Below, in pieces: positions 21,648 through 35,008 of a stretch of 64,000 nt of DNA. The position numbers and the translations under genes were made by a program. Positions within the stretch are counted from its first letter, which is position 1, and the number at the start of each line of letters is the position of its first letter. This stretch comes from Ustulina deusta (taxonomy: Eukaryota > Ascomycota > Sordariomycetes > Xylariales > Xylariaceae). Below the pieces are notes generated by a model. The model was not told the origin of the DNA. It was given only the letters and a program-made list of their open reading frames with translations, and made no database searches. Location: positions 310,001 through 374,000 of the forward strand of contig JAJNNX010000015.1 of assembly GCA_023159155.1 (NCBI GenBank), read 5' to 3'.

Positions 21648-24518
21648 TTTGGATATGGGTTGTAGTCGGGGGTTTTTTTGTTTTGTTATAAAATCTTCAA
21701 CTTGACGACGGTTGTTGTGTATAGTAGAATATGATGCGATGAGATTCCGACTGATTGACTGCAGGACTTGAGATGGAAAGGGATCCCGGGGTTGGTTTGA
21801 TGGATGCCTTGCAGGACTATATATCTGACGAGAGCAGAAAAGTGCTGCTACATATAACATGAGGTATATCGTGAAACCAATCAGGAAGACTCGCTATCTA
21901 TATAGGTGTGTGCGTGGCGTACAGACTACAAAGATAAGTAATCCCTAAGTACACTCGAGGAGCTTGTTCTTCTCCCAGGTACGTCTGGAATTGTAATACT
22001 AGTGCATGTCGCTAACTTAGTTAAGCTGATCGCGATTTGAAATTTTCGATACCCTAGATAGATCTATCCTGGATGGTAGTGAGTGTACTTCATACGCGAT
22101 ACGCAAGACACAACACCACCACCTTGCTTTCACTTGTCCGTCGGTATTTTGTCGGTATTGACGACAAGGTTAGGCATCTGGGGGGTATCCTGAACCGCTT
22201 GGTTGCATGACCAAGACCCGGCTTGCTGACAGGACCCATGTCTACGCCGTCGAAAATCGAAGCTGTCGGCCTTGCCTATTTGATATCTCCCCGCCCAGTG
22301 TCCCCGTCTCAAACGGTCTCACCTCACCCAAGGCTCTACACTAGGGTGGTGTCGAGGATAAATGGAGACGAATAGTGTAAGCTTATCCGTGGTCTGTCCG
22401 CAGTGTACTTTTGAATCTCGTCCCAACGCGAGAAGGACATTTGTCGACAGAACAAGAACTCTCCGATACTGCAGGCGTGCTTCTGTATGCGCTCTAGATG
22501 GTGTAGGTAGAACGATGGCTTTTCGCGTTAGCGTACCATCTGTCTCGGCAGTTACCGAAATAGGCATTGTGTCTTGACTTGCCCGCAATGCATGTAGTGT
22601 TGCATATGATGAGGTGGATGATGCCCTGCGACCTAGGGACGCGTACTGTCTGCTATCGCTATTATTCTACCATGCTGTCGCGTAGTGTAGAGTAGGGTCC
22701 TATCTAGTGTAAGTAGCGTAGGCACACCAGGCACGGTATTTGCACCATTACACTAGACTGAGTGAAAAGTAAGCAGGGGGGAGTTGCCGGGCTTGGCTGT
22801 CATGAATCCTGCAGGTTAGGACATCCGCAGGAGTTGCCGTCGATGTCTCGGCGATGAGTGCTTCTGATTGGTGTGACAGAGGGACCGGCTCGATATAGGA
22901 ATTTGAAATAATCGGACACAAGCCGCTGTTCAAAACCCATTATCTACGCTAGGTTACTAAGTGACCAGTAGTGTCTCAAAAGCAGACTGAGTTGGCATAC
23001 TTTAGAGAGTTAGGTAACATGTGAATTATGATTATTCCTTTATTGTAAATGCTAACTATGAAACGGCGGCTGTGGTCCTTCTGCCTGCTCTCCCTAGTAT
23101 GAACTTGAAGCCGTCAATGTTGGTGTAATACCTAGTCTAGTGTAAGACCAATTCCGTGACTCATTCGGGAAATCAGCGCTGTCACTATACTTTACACCCA
23201 ATTATTGGATAAGAGAAACAAGAGGATTTCTCTGTACTACAAGTGCGTACGCACAGTTACCCATACGATTTGAACTATCCACTGCCCATGCAACTCCATA
23301 CAGAAGGTGGCGTTAAATAGGCGAATGCGTGAAGAGTTGCGACTCGACAGTTCCAGACTGCATCTATTAGTGCACTTTGTCCTTCCAGTTTTTGATCGCT
23401 ACCTGGTTTGATCCTATAGCAGAATTACTCATTAGACATGTTGGTTCCGCCGCTGCTGCCGGGGACGAACTGTCGAAGCGCTGGCTCGAGTTCGATAAAT
23501 GGAGCGGCCGACACTACACACGCTACACTACACCAGAAGAAGTGACGAGCTACTTTAGTGTAGTAGGGAGGCAGGGCTGGTAGTGTCCCCGCTCGAACAG
23601 CTTAATTCTTACTCATCTTATTTGGAGCGGCGTACTGGGGCGGCGCTGGGGGCCAGGATTTGTTGCTTCGGGCAATTTGGCGCATGAATCTCGCCTTCGC
23701 GTGTGCAAAATGAGGCAGCTGGCGGCAACTTTTTACGTATACACGATATACCACCTAACCCTCGAAGGATAGCGGACGCAGCGCTGTCGCTCCAAGGTCG
23801 CATCTACTGGGTAGCATATACGATAGCATATGCAGAGTATTTGACGGAAGATAGACACAAGCCGAACCGGCATTATACTAGATAGGTAATTAATTAGTCT
23901 AGTTGTTCCATAAGCGAGCCTACGTTATTACGCAGGCTGGATCCCATGTTAAAACTGGAGTGTGCCGCCGGGATACCAAAGATAGTAACTGTGATTTCAC
24001 GTGGCGACGATTTTTACTTATTAGAACAAGATCAGCGCGTGTAAAAAGCCAACGGAGCCAACCGTATTCCCAAATTCTGACCAGCAATGTCGATCGTCAT
24101 GCATGGAGAATTCCGTCGCCTTAACCCCGTAAGACTGTTGAAACGATGAAACCGGCGTGGAGAATAGCTTGGAATGTCCGGACCTACACTATTCAGATTT
24201 ACTATTTTTATCAACATTTCGTAATGAGCGGTCATTTAGTGTAGTTTCAATTTTACATTGTATAATACTGTAGCTGATGAAAGATCAGCGGGCAAGGCGT
24301 AAGGGCGGAGTCCTGAAGATTATCGTGATGTCAGCTGAAGTGTCGACCGAAACTACACAGTTGTAACCAGGCGCATGGAAGAAAATGTATACAGAGTCGG
24401 TCTCCTGGAGTGATATCACACTCCTGGCTGATGAAATGTTCATATTACCTCCTTTTTTCTCAATTATTTTGTGAAAAAGTAGTGTACACTGTTCATTCAT
24501 GTCTCAAAACTGCTCTCG
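21648..24518. other. Gene-free spacer rich in TAGTGTA words
   Basis: No gene is supported over 2.9 kb. Eleven copies of TAGTGTA or its complement occur between 22337 and 24486, several as the longer TAGTGTAAG or TAGTGTAG. One copy (24480) continues as TAGTGTACACTG. Otherwise AT-rich and featureless. Confidence 0.6.
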
Positions 24519-25136
24519 TTATTCCCAGCCAAAAACTTGCGCAAACTCTCCAGTATTGATACGCATAGACTTCAGAAGCCTCAGAATGCTACGATATTCC
24601 TCATCGCCGAACGCTAGCATCCATTCATGCACCTCCAACCAGTCCTGCACGGCAAAATGTCCTGAAGCGCACCTCGTCAGACCCAGCAGGTCCGGATGTC
24701 GACGAAACAACCGCCACGTCTCCTCGCTCATCGGCACCGTGCGGTGATGCCAAGCTGTCATCTGGGACTTTTCCGACACTTGGAGCCTGAGCTCCGAGTG
24801 GTAGGGCGCTGCCCGTCCATAGACCGAAACCATCTCGTCCAGCTCTGGACTGAGGTAGACGAACCCCTTGTAATCCGGGGGACGGGACGTATCCTCAGAT
24901 TGTGCCTTGTTTTGAGGAATCCAGCGATACACCTCAAGGCGAACGGGGTAGAATGACCGCGCTGCCTCGCGACTCTCGGTATTGACCGAGAAGAAGGGAG
25001 GGGCTACAAGATCGAGTGTTGGAAAGACCTGGAAGTTCTGCTCAGCAACGCGCCGTCGTCGCGCAGTAGCTGACACCGCAAAACCCCATATTTCTAACCG
25101 GAGTTCGGCTGGTAACCGCTCAAAGGGTGAAAACAT
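24519..25136 (-). CDS. 2EXR-domain protein
   Basis: A single-exon frame of 205 residues from the first in-frame ATG at 25136. It opens MFSPFERLPAELRLEIWGFA, the start of the fungal 2EXR domain (F..LP.ELR..IW), and continues with the usual FFSVNTESREAA segment at about 60-71. The C-terminal half has conserved-looking Trp/Arg-rich helices (SEETWRLFRRHPDLLGL, WLEVHEWMLAFGDEEYRSIL). The family is widespread and expanded in filamentous ascomycetes and its biochemical role is not known. The frame continues upstream but only to a GTG. No intron is needed. Confidence 0.8.
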   Translation of the reverse strand: MFSPFERLPAELRLEIWGFAVSATARRRRVAEQNFQVFPTLDLVAPPFFSVNTESREAARSFYPVRLEVYRWIPQNKAQSEDTSRPPDYKGFVYLSPELDEMVSVYGRAAPYHSELRLQVSEKSQMTAWHHRTVPMSEETWRLFRRHPDLLGLTRCASGHFAVQDWLEVHEWMLAFGDEEYRSILRLLKSMRINTGEFAQVFGWE

Positions 25137-26135
25137 TGATATATGGCAATAATAGCAATGTCCCGAATCAGTGCTAACAGGTCCGCTCCGTACCGCGTTG
25201 TCGCATGAGCATGAGAAACGGCAAGGAGGGTGGGTGTCATCGTCCGAGGTTTTTTCAGTTATCCCAACTTGGTAAGTGGAGATCGGCACCGGCTACTCTT
25301 GTGCTTGTATAAAATAACGAGATAGCCACAGGTAGTATTTTGTTCTTGGCCGTTGCCAAGGTTCCGCGGGATGACGGACTCTGCATGTCAGAAGACTGCG
25401 CTACAGACACCCGAAGTCATGAAGTGACAACATTTATCTTTTTGATGAAGACAGGCATAGAATCATTCCATTATAAGCTATATAGAAACAATGGTACATT
25501 GATTCTTGTTTTCCTACTCTACACTAGCAGGGCCAGGCGTAATCACGTAGCGTCACTGGAGGTGGACATCCCTTTGTCCAAAATGGTGCGGCATGAACAG
25601 GAACCCCTCCGAGAACCAACAACACAGCCTGGGAATAACCACCCGCAAATGAAGTAGAACATGGAATAAACACCCGAAAGAAAGCAAAGTGGTATCTTGC
25701 AGAAAACAAACATGCTGGGCCTGAGCCTTCCTGTGTGCTGAACGTTTCCCTATTCTTGTAGGCGAGTCGCAAGCAGACAATATCGAACATGAAGGGCTGA
25801 AAGACCCCTCGTATGTGCTGGATTGGCATTCATTCCAATATACACGTGCCATCTCTCTTCAAATCATGCCCCGTTGAGATCATGAGAAACTTAGTTACTG
25901 TATGCCATCGCAAAAGAAAATGAACAGAAAAGAAAGAGGGCAGAGGGAGGATTAGCACATCGTGCCATCGGCAGAGGATCTTGAGGATCAGATGCTGCTC
26001 ACTGCCAGGTTTCGTGTGTGCGTTCCTTGAGAAGATATCAACATGCCCTGAATGAAGAGACAATGTACACCATTGGAAAAATAAAGACTAGACAGCTGAA
26101 AGTAGCATCGGCTGTGAAGGAGACCTGGATCACTT
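25137..26135. other. Promoter of the 2EXR gene and 3' flank of the kinesin gene
   Basis: About 1 kb without a supported gene. TACACTA occurs at 25520. Overlapping frames of about 100 codons on both strands have no motif. Confidence 0.55.
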
Positions 26136-29100
26136 CTAAAAGCAGTTCAGGCTGCCCTTCTTCTTTTTCTTGTTGTTGATTGCATTCATGCGCTCTTCTA
26201 AGTGGGCACGAGCACGCTCTGATTCCTGTCGCTTCTTGCGTTCTTCTTCGATTTGGTGAAGGCTGTCTCTCCAACGAGGATCTTGCAGCGGCTTTTCTTT
26301 GAGATCTTTGTTTTCTACCTCTAGTTCTTGAGCCCGTTTCTTCCATCCCTCAGCATCCGCTTTGACTTTCTTAGATTGGTTCTCAAGATCTGTTAGGGCC
26401 TCTTCCAGTGTAGCAGTGAGTTGTCTTTCTGCATTCAGGTGTCTTTCAATGCTCTTGATCCGGGCTTCCTGGTCCTCTCGGATCTGAGCCATGGCGAGGT
26501 CGTTGCTTGCTGGCCTACCACCAGTTGGAGTAGGTGGAACAGGAGAAGTCGCGCCACCGGCTGGCAAAGGTGGCAATGGGATCGCTGGCGGTGGTGAGGG
26601 GAGTGACACGACAGATGATGTTTTGCGCATTTGAGAGGTCATCGAATTCGTCCGCTTTGGCGCATCAGCCTCTTCGATGCGAGCCTTGAAATATTGTCAG
26701 CTGGTTTACAATTGTAGCTAATGGGGAATATGAGAGCCTTACCTGCAAGATAGCCATTTCTTGCCGGATGGCTTCTAAATCGGTCTCTGCCCTCATCTTA
26801 GCGGCATGGGCTTCCTCTATCTGAGCGTTACGCTCTGTCTGCAAGATTGACAACCTATTGTTGGTGATTTGAGCTTGGTCAAAGTTGGTTTGAAGCTGGT
26901 CCTCAAGTTCTTCGACTATTCGTGACTGTTTCTTGTTCTTATTCTCAAGGTCGGTCATCTTCTTTCGGAGAGCAGCCAATTGCTCGGGAACAGACGGGTA
27001 CGGGCTCTTTAAGTCGTTGCCATCCACATGCAGCATGTCGTTTAGGGTTGATTTGACAGCTTCTAGATCGCGCATTATGGTATTGTTAATTGTGGAGAGC
27101 TCATTGATGTGACTTTCGATTTCTGCCCCTCTTTGTTGCTCCGCGGCCAAGGTACTCTGGTAGGCGACTAGTTCTTCGATGCGTTCCGAGAGAGTATCGA
27201 CCGTGACCTCAAAACCAAGGGCTTCAGCAACTTGTTGAGCCACATTTGTTAGCTCGTCACGAACTACTGCGGCATCGCTCTCCAGGAGTTTTATATTTTC
27301 GGCGTGCTCCGCCATCAGAATATTGAGTTGAGTGTCGTATTCTTGCTTGGAAACAACGTGGATGGCTTCGATTTGACGAGCATGTTCCGCATGAAGCCCC
27401 TGGAGGTTCTGCCCATGCAACTTTAACGCATTTTCATGCTCAGCTATCCGTGTTTCAAGCCGGCTAACCAATTCCTTGTGACTATCGATCTCGGCTACCG
27501 CAAGCTCCCTCGCTTGTGATACGTTTGCAAGCTGAGTATTGATGGCAATGTGTGCTTTTTCCAACTGATCAACTTTGGTGTTATGACTCTCTATAATAGC
27601 CTTGTACCCGTCGATTTCAGCACGAAGTAGCGCCTTCGTGTTTTCATGTTGAGTCTCAGCCTCCTTCGCCTCGGTACCAATTTTGGCCTCCTTGTCTTGG
27701 GCTTCGGCGCATTTGACGTTGATGGCGGATAATTCAGATTCTAATGTTTGGATAGTCTCCTTCATTTGCTTCTCCGCAATTTGCATTGCCTCTAAGGCAC
27801 TTTGGTGCTTGCTTTCCCAACTCGAAAGCTCGACCTCGAGCTGTGAGATCTTGCTCTCCAGTGTAGCAACTAGCGGAGTATTTCCAACAGGAGTTTCACG
27901 GTTGGGGCTTTCGGTTGTGGAAATGGTGTTTGCCTGAGCGACTCCTTGTGCCGCGACACGCAAAGCCTCAACCTCGGCACGAAGTTCTCTCTCACGGGTG
28001 GCGTGGCCCTCTTGCATTATCTTAAATTGCTGCTCATTTTGCTCAAGTTGGTCTCTCATTGTCGCAACGACACTAATATCCATTGGGCTAGATTTCAAGC
28101 TGGAGCGTTCGCGTGTCAGTCCGGAAATAATTGTCATTTTCGTTTCCATTTCCTTTTTAGCGTTGGCAACATCAGCTTCCAGTTCTTGGATACGCTCGGA
28201 CCTGGCATGAAGTTCGTGCATCGCAGAGTTCAAGTAAACCTCGAAGTTTTGCATCGTATCGGGGTCTTGCTCGAAATTCTCAGCAGCAATATTTCGGAGT
28301 GCCGCAAAAGAACGATGTGCACGATCAATGATCATGACGTTTTGGCTCGACTTTCGCCGAATGACCGGTGTGGCTGCAGTTCTCGGAGACGGTGGGTCGG
28401 CATATCTGGCTTTGGCGATCTCAGTCTTGAGCTCCTCTATTACGTCCAGGGTTTCTTGGTGCTCCTCTTCAAGCTGGGCATAGCGCTCAGTAAGCTCTTT
28501 CTCGGCTGCTTCTTTCTCGCTTGCGAGGAGTCTGAGCTTGTCTAGCTCTACGGTGAGGGCCTCATTCTCTTGAGCTGAAGTGTTAATAGTTAAAGTTTCA
28601 CTAGACTTGGACGCCTTTGGACGTTCTGTGGCGACATCGGCGGGGGCTTCAGTATCCGTAGTATCCGTAGTAGCAGGGGATTCCATAGCTGAGGATAATT
28701 CCGAGGAGAGCGATTGCGAAGATAAATGTGTCTCGTCTTTGCCATCGCTGAACTTTGAATCGGATAAAAAAGACGGTGGCCTTGTCTGATCTGGAGAAGT
28801 GACCGACGGCATTGAGTCACGTTGCCTGTTGGGATGGCGTGCTTCGTCAACTTGATCTTGCAATTCGGCCAGGGTTCTCAGGGCCTCTTCGTACTTAGCA
28901 TGAAGCAAATCGTATTCACCGAGCGTCGACTCGTGCTCGACTCGGAGATCAACAAGCTCCTGGGTAACGTTCTCAAGCTTGTCGTTCACGAACTGATTTT
29001 GAGCTGGGCTTTGAGGCGGATACTCTAGATCTGCTATTTCGGATGTTTTTTCAGACTCGTCAACACCATTTGTTGTCTCAACTGGCCCCACATCCTCCTC

Positions 29101-31642
29101 GATAGCGTCCTTGGTTTCGACTCCCTCATTCACTTTGGGCAGCACATCACGAAGACTTTGACTAGGACGACTTGTATGGCTCTTACCGGAGCGCTCAGAA
29201 AAAGTACGGCGATGTCCAATTCCTTGACTTCGCCCGGTTTCAGGGTCAGTGTCGGCATTATTGTCATCGTCCTTGATGTGGTCCAATTCGTACAGTAGAC
29301 TGTCGAGCTTACCAAGACTTCGTTGGCGTTCAATGATTTGTTCAAGCCGATCCATTTCACGCTGCATCAACTCCTGGTCTTGATCAGACTCTGCAAGTCG
29401 CTCCTCCAAGGTTGATATATAATCTTCGCAAGCTGCTTCATTCTCTCGGATCCTAGCGATTTCCTTCCGCAGCTCTTGAATAATAGCTATATTCTTCTCC
29501 TCGCCGGATGTCTGGCCGTCAAGCTTGGTCTCGAGATCATTAAGGTAACTTTCAGTGTTAGCTTCTCGATCCATCAATTTCTGCACACGAGCTGTAAGCT
29601 GATTGTTGATGGTCTCGACGTAGGCGCACTTCGTTTCCTTCTCTAGTAACGTAGTCTCCGTGTTTGAGAGTGTGGTTCGAGTACTTGAAAGAGACTGCTC
29701 GAGCGTCTGAATGGTCTTCTCGTACTCCAAGACCACTTGCTCAACCGCCTGGGCGAAGGAGTTTGATCGGTTCAAACGCTCGGTCGCACTGTCTCCTAGA
29801 GTTTCACCTAAACTTTGGTTCTCTGCAGCTTCATTATCCCGGGCTCTGGCCATTTCCGCAATAAGCTTTGCATGGCGCTGGCCCAACGTATTGTAGTTTT
29901 CCTGTATATCCAATAGCTGGTTCTGCAGCTCGGTTTCCCGTTCGTTCTGTCGCTCGGACCTCTCGCCAGCCATCACATTACGTCTTTCCCCCCCACCCCG
30001 CTCCGAACTACGGATCTGTTCACGCAGGAAAGCAATCTCTGCCTTGAGACGCTCGATGAGGGCTTGCTTATCTCCATCTTCCACCTGTTGAATTCTTGGC
30101 TTGCTCTGAATGGCTCGGGCCCTTTGGGCATACTGTACCGTATTCAGGGTTTCACTCAGATGAAATTCTGCCGGGGTCACACAGGCTATCATATAGGTGA
30201 TGGCGTTACCGCCTAGCGAATCCTGGAGTAGGCGTGTCAACCGCGAGTCTCGGTATGAAACATGCGATCCTGACTGGCGGGATGAAAGCTGCGAGATCAC
30301 CTTGCCCAGTGCAGCCAGGCCTGCATTAATGGAGATCCCTTCTCGAGCCCGTTCGCCCTGTGCGCCGGTATTCTTCAGACGTTCACTGCCGGCTAAATCA
30401 ACGAAATGCAGCTTGCTGTCCGTTGTAACCCAACTGTCGCCACCCGATATTGCCTCCACAGGTACCGAAAATCGCTTCTCCGCCCCCTGCGCGGCTGGTA
30501 GCTTGTGCTTGCGTTGAATCAGGTTTAAACTAAACACGGCATGAGAACGTGACGATTTTGCGTTAACGGCCGTCGCATCGGTTTGCCGGATAGTGGATCC
30601 AAAATTCAGGGCGTTCATCAGATCATCAGCCGAGTTGATATCGACTTGACGAAGTCCTGTTAGGATGATATTACCCTTTGTATCTTCACGGATACTGACG
30701 ACGCTTCGTTCATGTGGCCCGACACTATCAGGAAGGAGCAAATCGCGCAGCTGCTCGTTGTATATTTCCACGTAAGTCGCCTTTAGTTGCCAATTTTTGT
30801 CGGCAGGTTTTGATGCAGGGGTTTGCATAGAGTATCGGACAGGCGCTCGGAGCTGAGACATAGAGCTGCGATTAGGATTTCGTGAAGTTGTTGTCGAACC
30901 CTCGAGCTTTTCGAATAACTCTGTGGCAGCTCGTGGAATCACACCTACGACAACAAGAGTCAGCGTTTTGATATCAAAACCCCGGCCATGCTAGTCGAGG
31001 AACATCGAGGATTGGTTGGTTATCCTGGTTGTAACGATTCACGACATACCCATAGAATCGAGGTCGCCTTGTTCTGAAGGACCCGCGGTACCCATTGTAT
31101 ATGATTTTCCCGCGCCGGATTGGCCGTAGGCTAGTAAAGAAACATTATATCCTTGCACAAAGGCATTGATACTCTCATTGAGATAGTTCCAAACACCATC
31201 TTGACCGACTTCAGGGCTGAAGACACGATCAAAGACAAACACCTTCTTCCCCTGGGGTGACTCGATTGCTATACTGGTATCTGACATGGTTTGAACCATA
31301 GACCTTTGAAATCGCTGAGGAATGAGATCGAAACCAGGATCCGTGGGTTTCAATGGTGGTCGCACGCGAACAGCTATTAGGCCAACTGGTTAGCTTTGGG
31401 ATCCAGTGGCGCATGACAAACCAGTGATGGATTAGGCTCATCTGGTCTCGAAGCCAGTAAAGCGTAGTCGAACAGCACTTACCAACCTTGACTGCCGTGC
31501 GGCCGCCATCCTCATCTGAAGCTCGACTTCCACCGCCAGCCTTACTTGTCATGCTCAATCGGCTGGCGCTTCGTGGTGACGGCTTCACCATGGCGCTCAT
31601 CGGTCGCGCAGGCAAAGGAGATGCCGGAGGCGACGCTGCCAT
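26136..31642 (-). CDS. Kinesin motor protein with long coiled coil (kinesin-4/KIF4-KIF21-like)
   Basis: Exons 31642-31483, 31373-31050, 30944-26743 and 26684-26136 encode 1744 residues. Motor domain about 50-470: AVRVRPPL, P-loop GQSGAGKS (137-144), switch I NAKSSRSH (about 292), switch II DLAGSE (about 343) and neck-side LNTVQYAQRAR. An insertion rich in Ser/Arg/Pro (STTTSRNPNRSSMSQ) lies after VIPRAATELFEKL. From about 480 to 1560 the protein is nearly continuous coiled coil with Ser/Thr/Pro-rich breaks. The last exon adds a Pro-rich link and another coiled coil ending in poly-Lys and GSLNCF. An N-terminal motor with a very long stalk fits microtubule plus-end transport; the kinesin-4 placement is inferred from overall similarity and needs a tree. 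Start at 31642; the frame is open to 31708. Confidence 0.9.
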
Positions 31643-34600
31643 GTTGGCAACAGCAACAATCTCTTCACGTAATGGTCTGTTGCAAGAATGGTGGCGGCAC
31701 AACAACACTCGCGATCACTATCGATTGTTAAATACCGGCTCGGCGATGCGACAAGGGGGCGGGAGGGATCCAGGCCGTCTGGTGCTGGCACGGCTGAAAC
31801 AAATGATCAGAAAGGGTTTATAACCGAACACAAAACCAACTGCATCCACCTACGTCAAGAAAAACGAATCGCAAGGCTAAATATAAAGGGCAACCCTGTT
31901 CAACCTGGGCAAGGCGGCGTGGGAGACCCGCGTCATGCGTTGCGAGTAATATGTCGTGGAGATGCTGTTGTTATTTATTGTTGTTTGGGGTAGTGATGGT
32001 CGAGGGACGGGAGCGCAACAGGCGAAAGCATGCCTATGCATCAATCATAGAGGCGCAGAAATGACCGGTTAGTGAATGAGAGGCTCACAACAAAGGGATA
32101 TGGTCAAGTATGTCCTGTCCTGTGCGTCGAGGCGCCAGGGCATAAGTCAAAGGGAAAAGAAAGGACAAGATTGTAAAAAAACAGGTTGGAATCGGAATTA
32201 GGGGGAAGTGTGAGGCGATGAATCCGGGGTCGCACAGCTAGCACCGACCAGATCAATTACACTACACGCGGTCGGTCTTTTTCCCTCTCGCACGTCAAAT
32301 CTGTTGCTGGCTTGATGAGGTACCAGGCTCGGTTTGGGTACCTACTTCCAACTCACAGCCCCTGTTATCTGTCCCGATTCAATGGAGTGATTTAAGTGGC
32401 AGCCAATTATGGGACTCTGCACTAGTGTAGGTACATCATGCTGTACAGTGCTGTGCACTAGCCAAGAACAGACCAACTTGAAGTTAGGGCTAGGTATTTC
32501 AGCGGGATCAAGAGCGTGCAAGGGGCACCAGCAGCGCCTCTCAAGCCTCTTATGGGACACTAAAACCAGATTAGGACAATTTACAGATTAGGTGCTCCCA
32601 TGCATCCTTACATTAGTGTGACGCTTAGCAGACCTGGCCAAGGTACCTGGGAGCTTAATTACCTAGTGTACATAGTGCCTGATGTACCTAGTATACATAT
32701 ATTTAGTACTGGTAGGTAGTAGTCAGTACATTCCAATCTACATGCAAGGTACTAGTAGTACATACCGATATGTAGCTTGTGCACCCTACCGCCCGTTAGA
32801 GGTAGGCATTGGTACATACTGTATGTATGTACTTAGTGTTAGTCCAGAGAAGTTGAACAACCGTCGGCATATGCCGACATACAGGTTCTACCTAATATAG
32901 GTAGTGTAGACGGGCTGAATTAGGTACAAGGGGCCACAGTTTTCCTTTCTCTTCAGGTACAAGAAAGTACATAGAACAGTACCTAGGTACCCACATATTC
33001 TAAAGTCATATCCTGATCAGTTCATTACTCAGGGTAACCTACCATAGATGTAGACAGCGCACAGTACTATGGGTTCATACATGTATTCGTAAGTCGGAGG
33101 ACTCCTACTTAGCACTTACTTAATATTGATGTTTGCAATACACATCTTCCAACCAAGGTGGTTTGAAGCTGTTCTGCCAATAGAAAAACACCCTTCATAC
33201 AATATCTGCAAGATCTGAAAATCCCCATTGATATCATCAAACATCAAGTGGGCTATCTAGGCGACCAGTTGTGCCACGACATCAGCTAAGTATCAAGATT
33301 GGTTTAATACAGCGTCTGATGCTTTTCCTGCAACTGTCCTGCATGCAACACTGTAGCGAAGCCGGCGACCACTCCTCGCTGCAAGCCCGCATCTCAGCCA
33401 GACCTGTATGTAGGTAATTGCAGAATTTCGAAATATCGGTGACCTTGTTGTCAAGAGATATTATATTGGCCTCATTACCCACCTGCCTACCTACTTACTC
33501 ACCTGGTTACATACGTATTCGTGTTCTCGACGCACCTCAATCACCCTATTTGATGCAAGGTGTTCCATGGCTACATACCGAGATAATACTATCCACTCAA
33601 GAGAGGGTCTATATGCACTTCAGGTGAGTGTGTAGACCTGCTCCTACTCTGTTGCCGTTCCGAGATTCAAGTTGGAGGTTCATTGCAACAGAGCCTGCCC
33701 AGCACTCCCAAGAGCATTCCAACTGGCCCAGCCACTCCCCGTAGGTCCCAGGTACTCCTGTATGTAAGTACACTCGCTCATTACGGTATCCACCCAGATC
33801 AATGATTGGTCCAACATCGAATGCTTCCCCTCGGTCCAGCATCCTATGTGCAAGGCATATTTGCAGCCCAGTGCCGTCTTCTGTTACCTAGTTTCGTGGA
33901 TGTGACCGCGGCTCCGCTGCCTGAGCGTGCATGCCGGTCTCACCCTATTGAGGAATCGTAGCGAGAGATCCTTTGCTACTGTCTACATATATACTATTCC
34001 GTACCTACCTGTAGACACTTCCTGGACGTGTATGAGTATGGGATCAAGTGCGACATTTGTAAGCAGATCTTTGCGGATTGAGTTATTGAGAGCTTGGCTG
34101 ACACTGCCCTGCATATTTATGGCGGACGCATTTATATAGTATGTTGGCTCGCCAGGTGGTAGGTGAGGATCGAAAACGACGAAACCTAATATTCCAATGG
34201 ATGTCACTGCGATGCCATCCCAATAGTGAGACGAGGTTTCATCATTACCTTAGTTTTATTGTTATGGGCTACATACAGTATGCAAGAACTGCCTCCCAAC
34301 GTGAGACCGGCTATATATAGCCGCACCAATTGCGCTCGGTTCCATTTATCAGTTATTTACTTAGTACCTACCTATTGTAACCCAACGTTACCTCGGTCAA
34401 TCACAAAGTTCAACTTAAGGCTTACCCATGCACGGTAGACGCCCGTATTGGCACCCGGTGATGGTAGGATGACCTGCAGAATTAGAAGGTACCTATACAG
34501 GATGCGCATCATCTCACTCGGTTTTCATTTACAGCGATTACCTATCTACGTAAGGTATAGTATATATATGGATCAGCTGTTTGAACCTTGAATGCTGCCT

Positions 34601-35008
34601 ATACTGGTGTATGTATCAAGATAAAGGTACCTAGGTACCTCCAGGCTGTCGCTACCTATTTATGCATGCATGCATGACGTTTCACGTAGGTAGCTTCATG
34701 CCGGTCACGTGAGTCGCATTCGTGTAGATGCGATTTCATTTCCACTATCAAATCGACCCGCGTTGTGGCGGCGCAGTGGCAGGCGCGCTGTCGTGGCCGG
34801 TGGAAAGCACCCAAAGTCTACGGTATGACGGATAACACGCCAACCAAGGTACGCTTTTCAAGGTACGCTTTTATTACCCAAATTCAATCACCGCCACAAT
34901 GACACTGCTCTATTTTTCGCTCTGGCATTGCGATGCTTGATCTTGTCTGAAAGTCCCTTCCCATTGGTTGCCATTCAACAGAGTCGCAAATACTAGAGGC
35001 AAGCCAAC
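31643..35008. other. 3.4 kb spacer between divergent kinesin and EME1 genes
   Basis: No gene is supported. The first 600 bases are the kinesin 5' region. From about 32260 the DNA changes character, with many TACCTA/TAGGTA, GTAC and TAGTGTA words (see the repeat entry). A 14-base unit (CAAGGTACGCTTTT) is repeated in tandem near 34845-34872, about 140 bases upstream of EME1. GCATGCATGCATG lies near 34663. Confidence 0.6.
32600..34700. repeat. TACCTA/TAGGTA word-rich region
   Basis: Short words TACCTA, TAGGTA, GGTACC and CCTAGG recur on both strands, often palindromic, for example GTACCTAGGTACC near 34627 and TACCTAGGTAC near 32980. They are not in a fixed-period tandem array, so this is an enriched vocabulary rather than a classical satellite. 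Coding exons nearby lack it. Confidence 0.6.
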
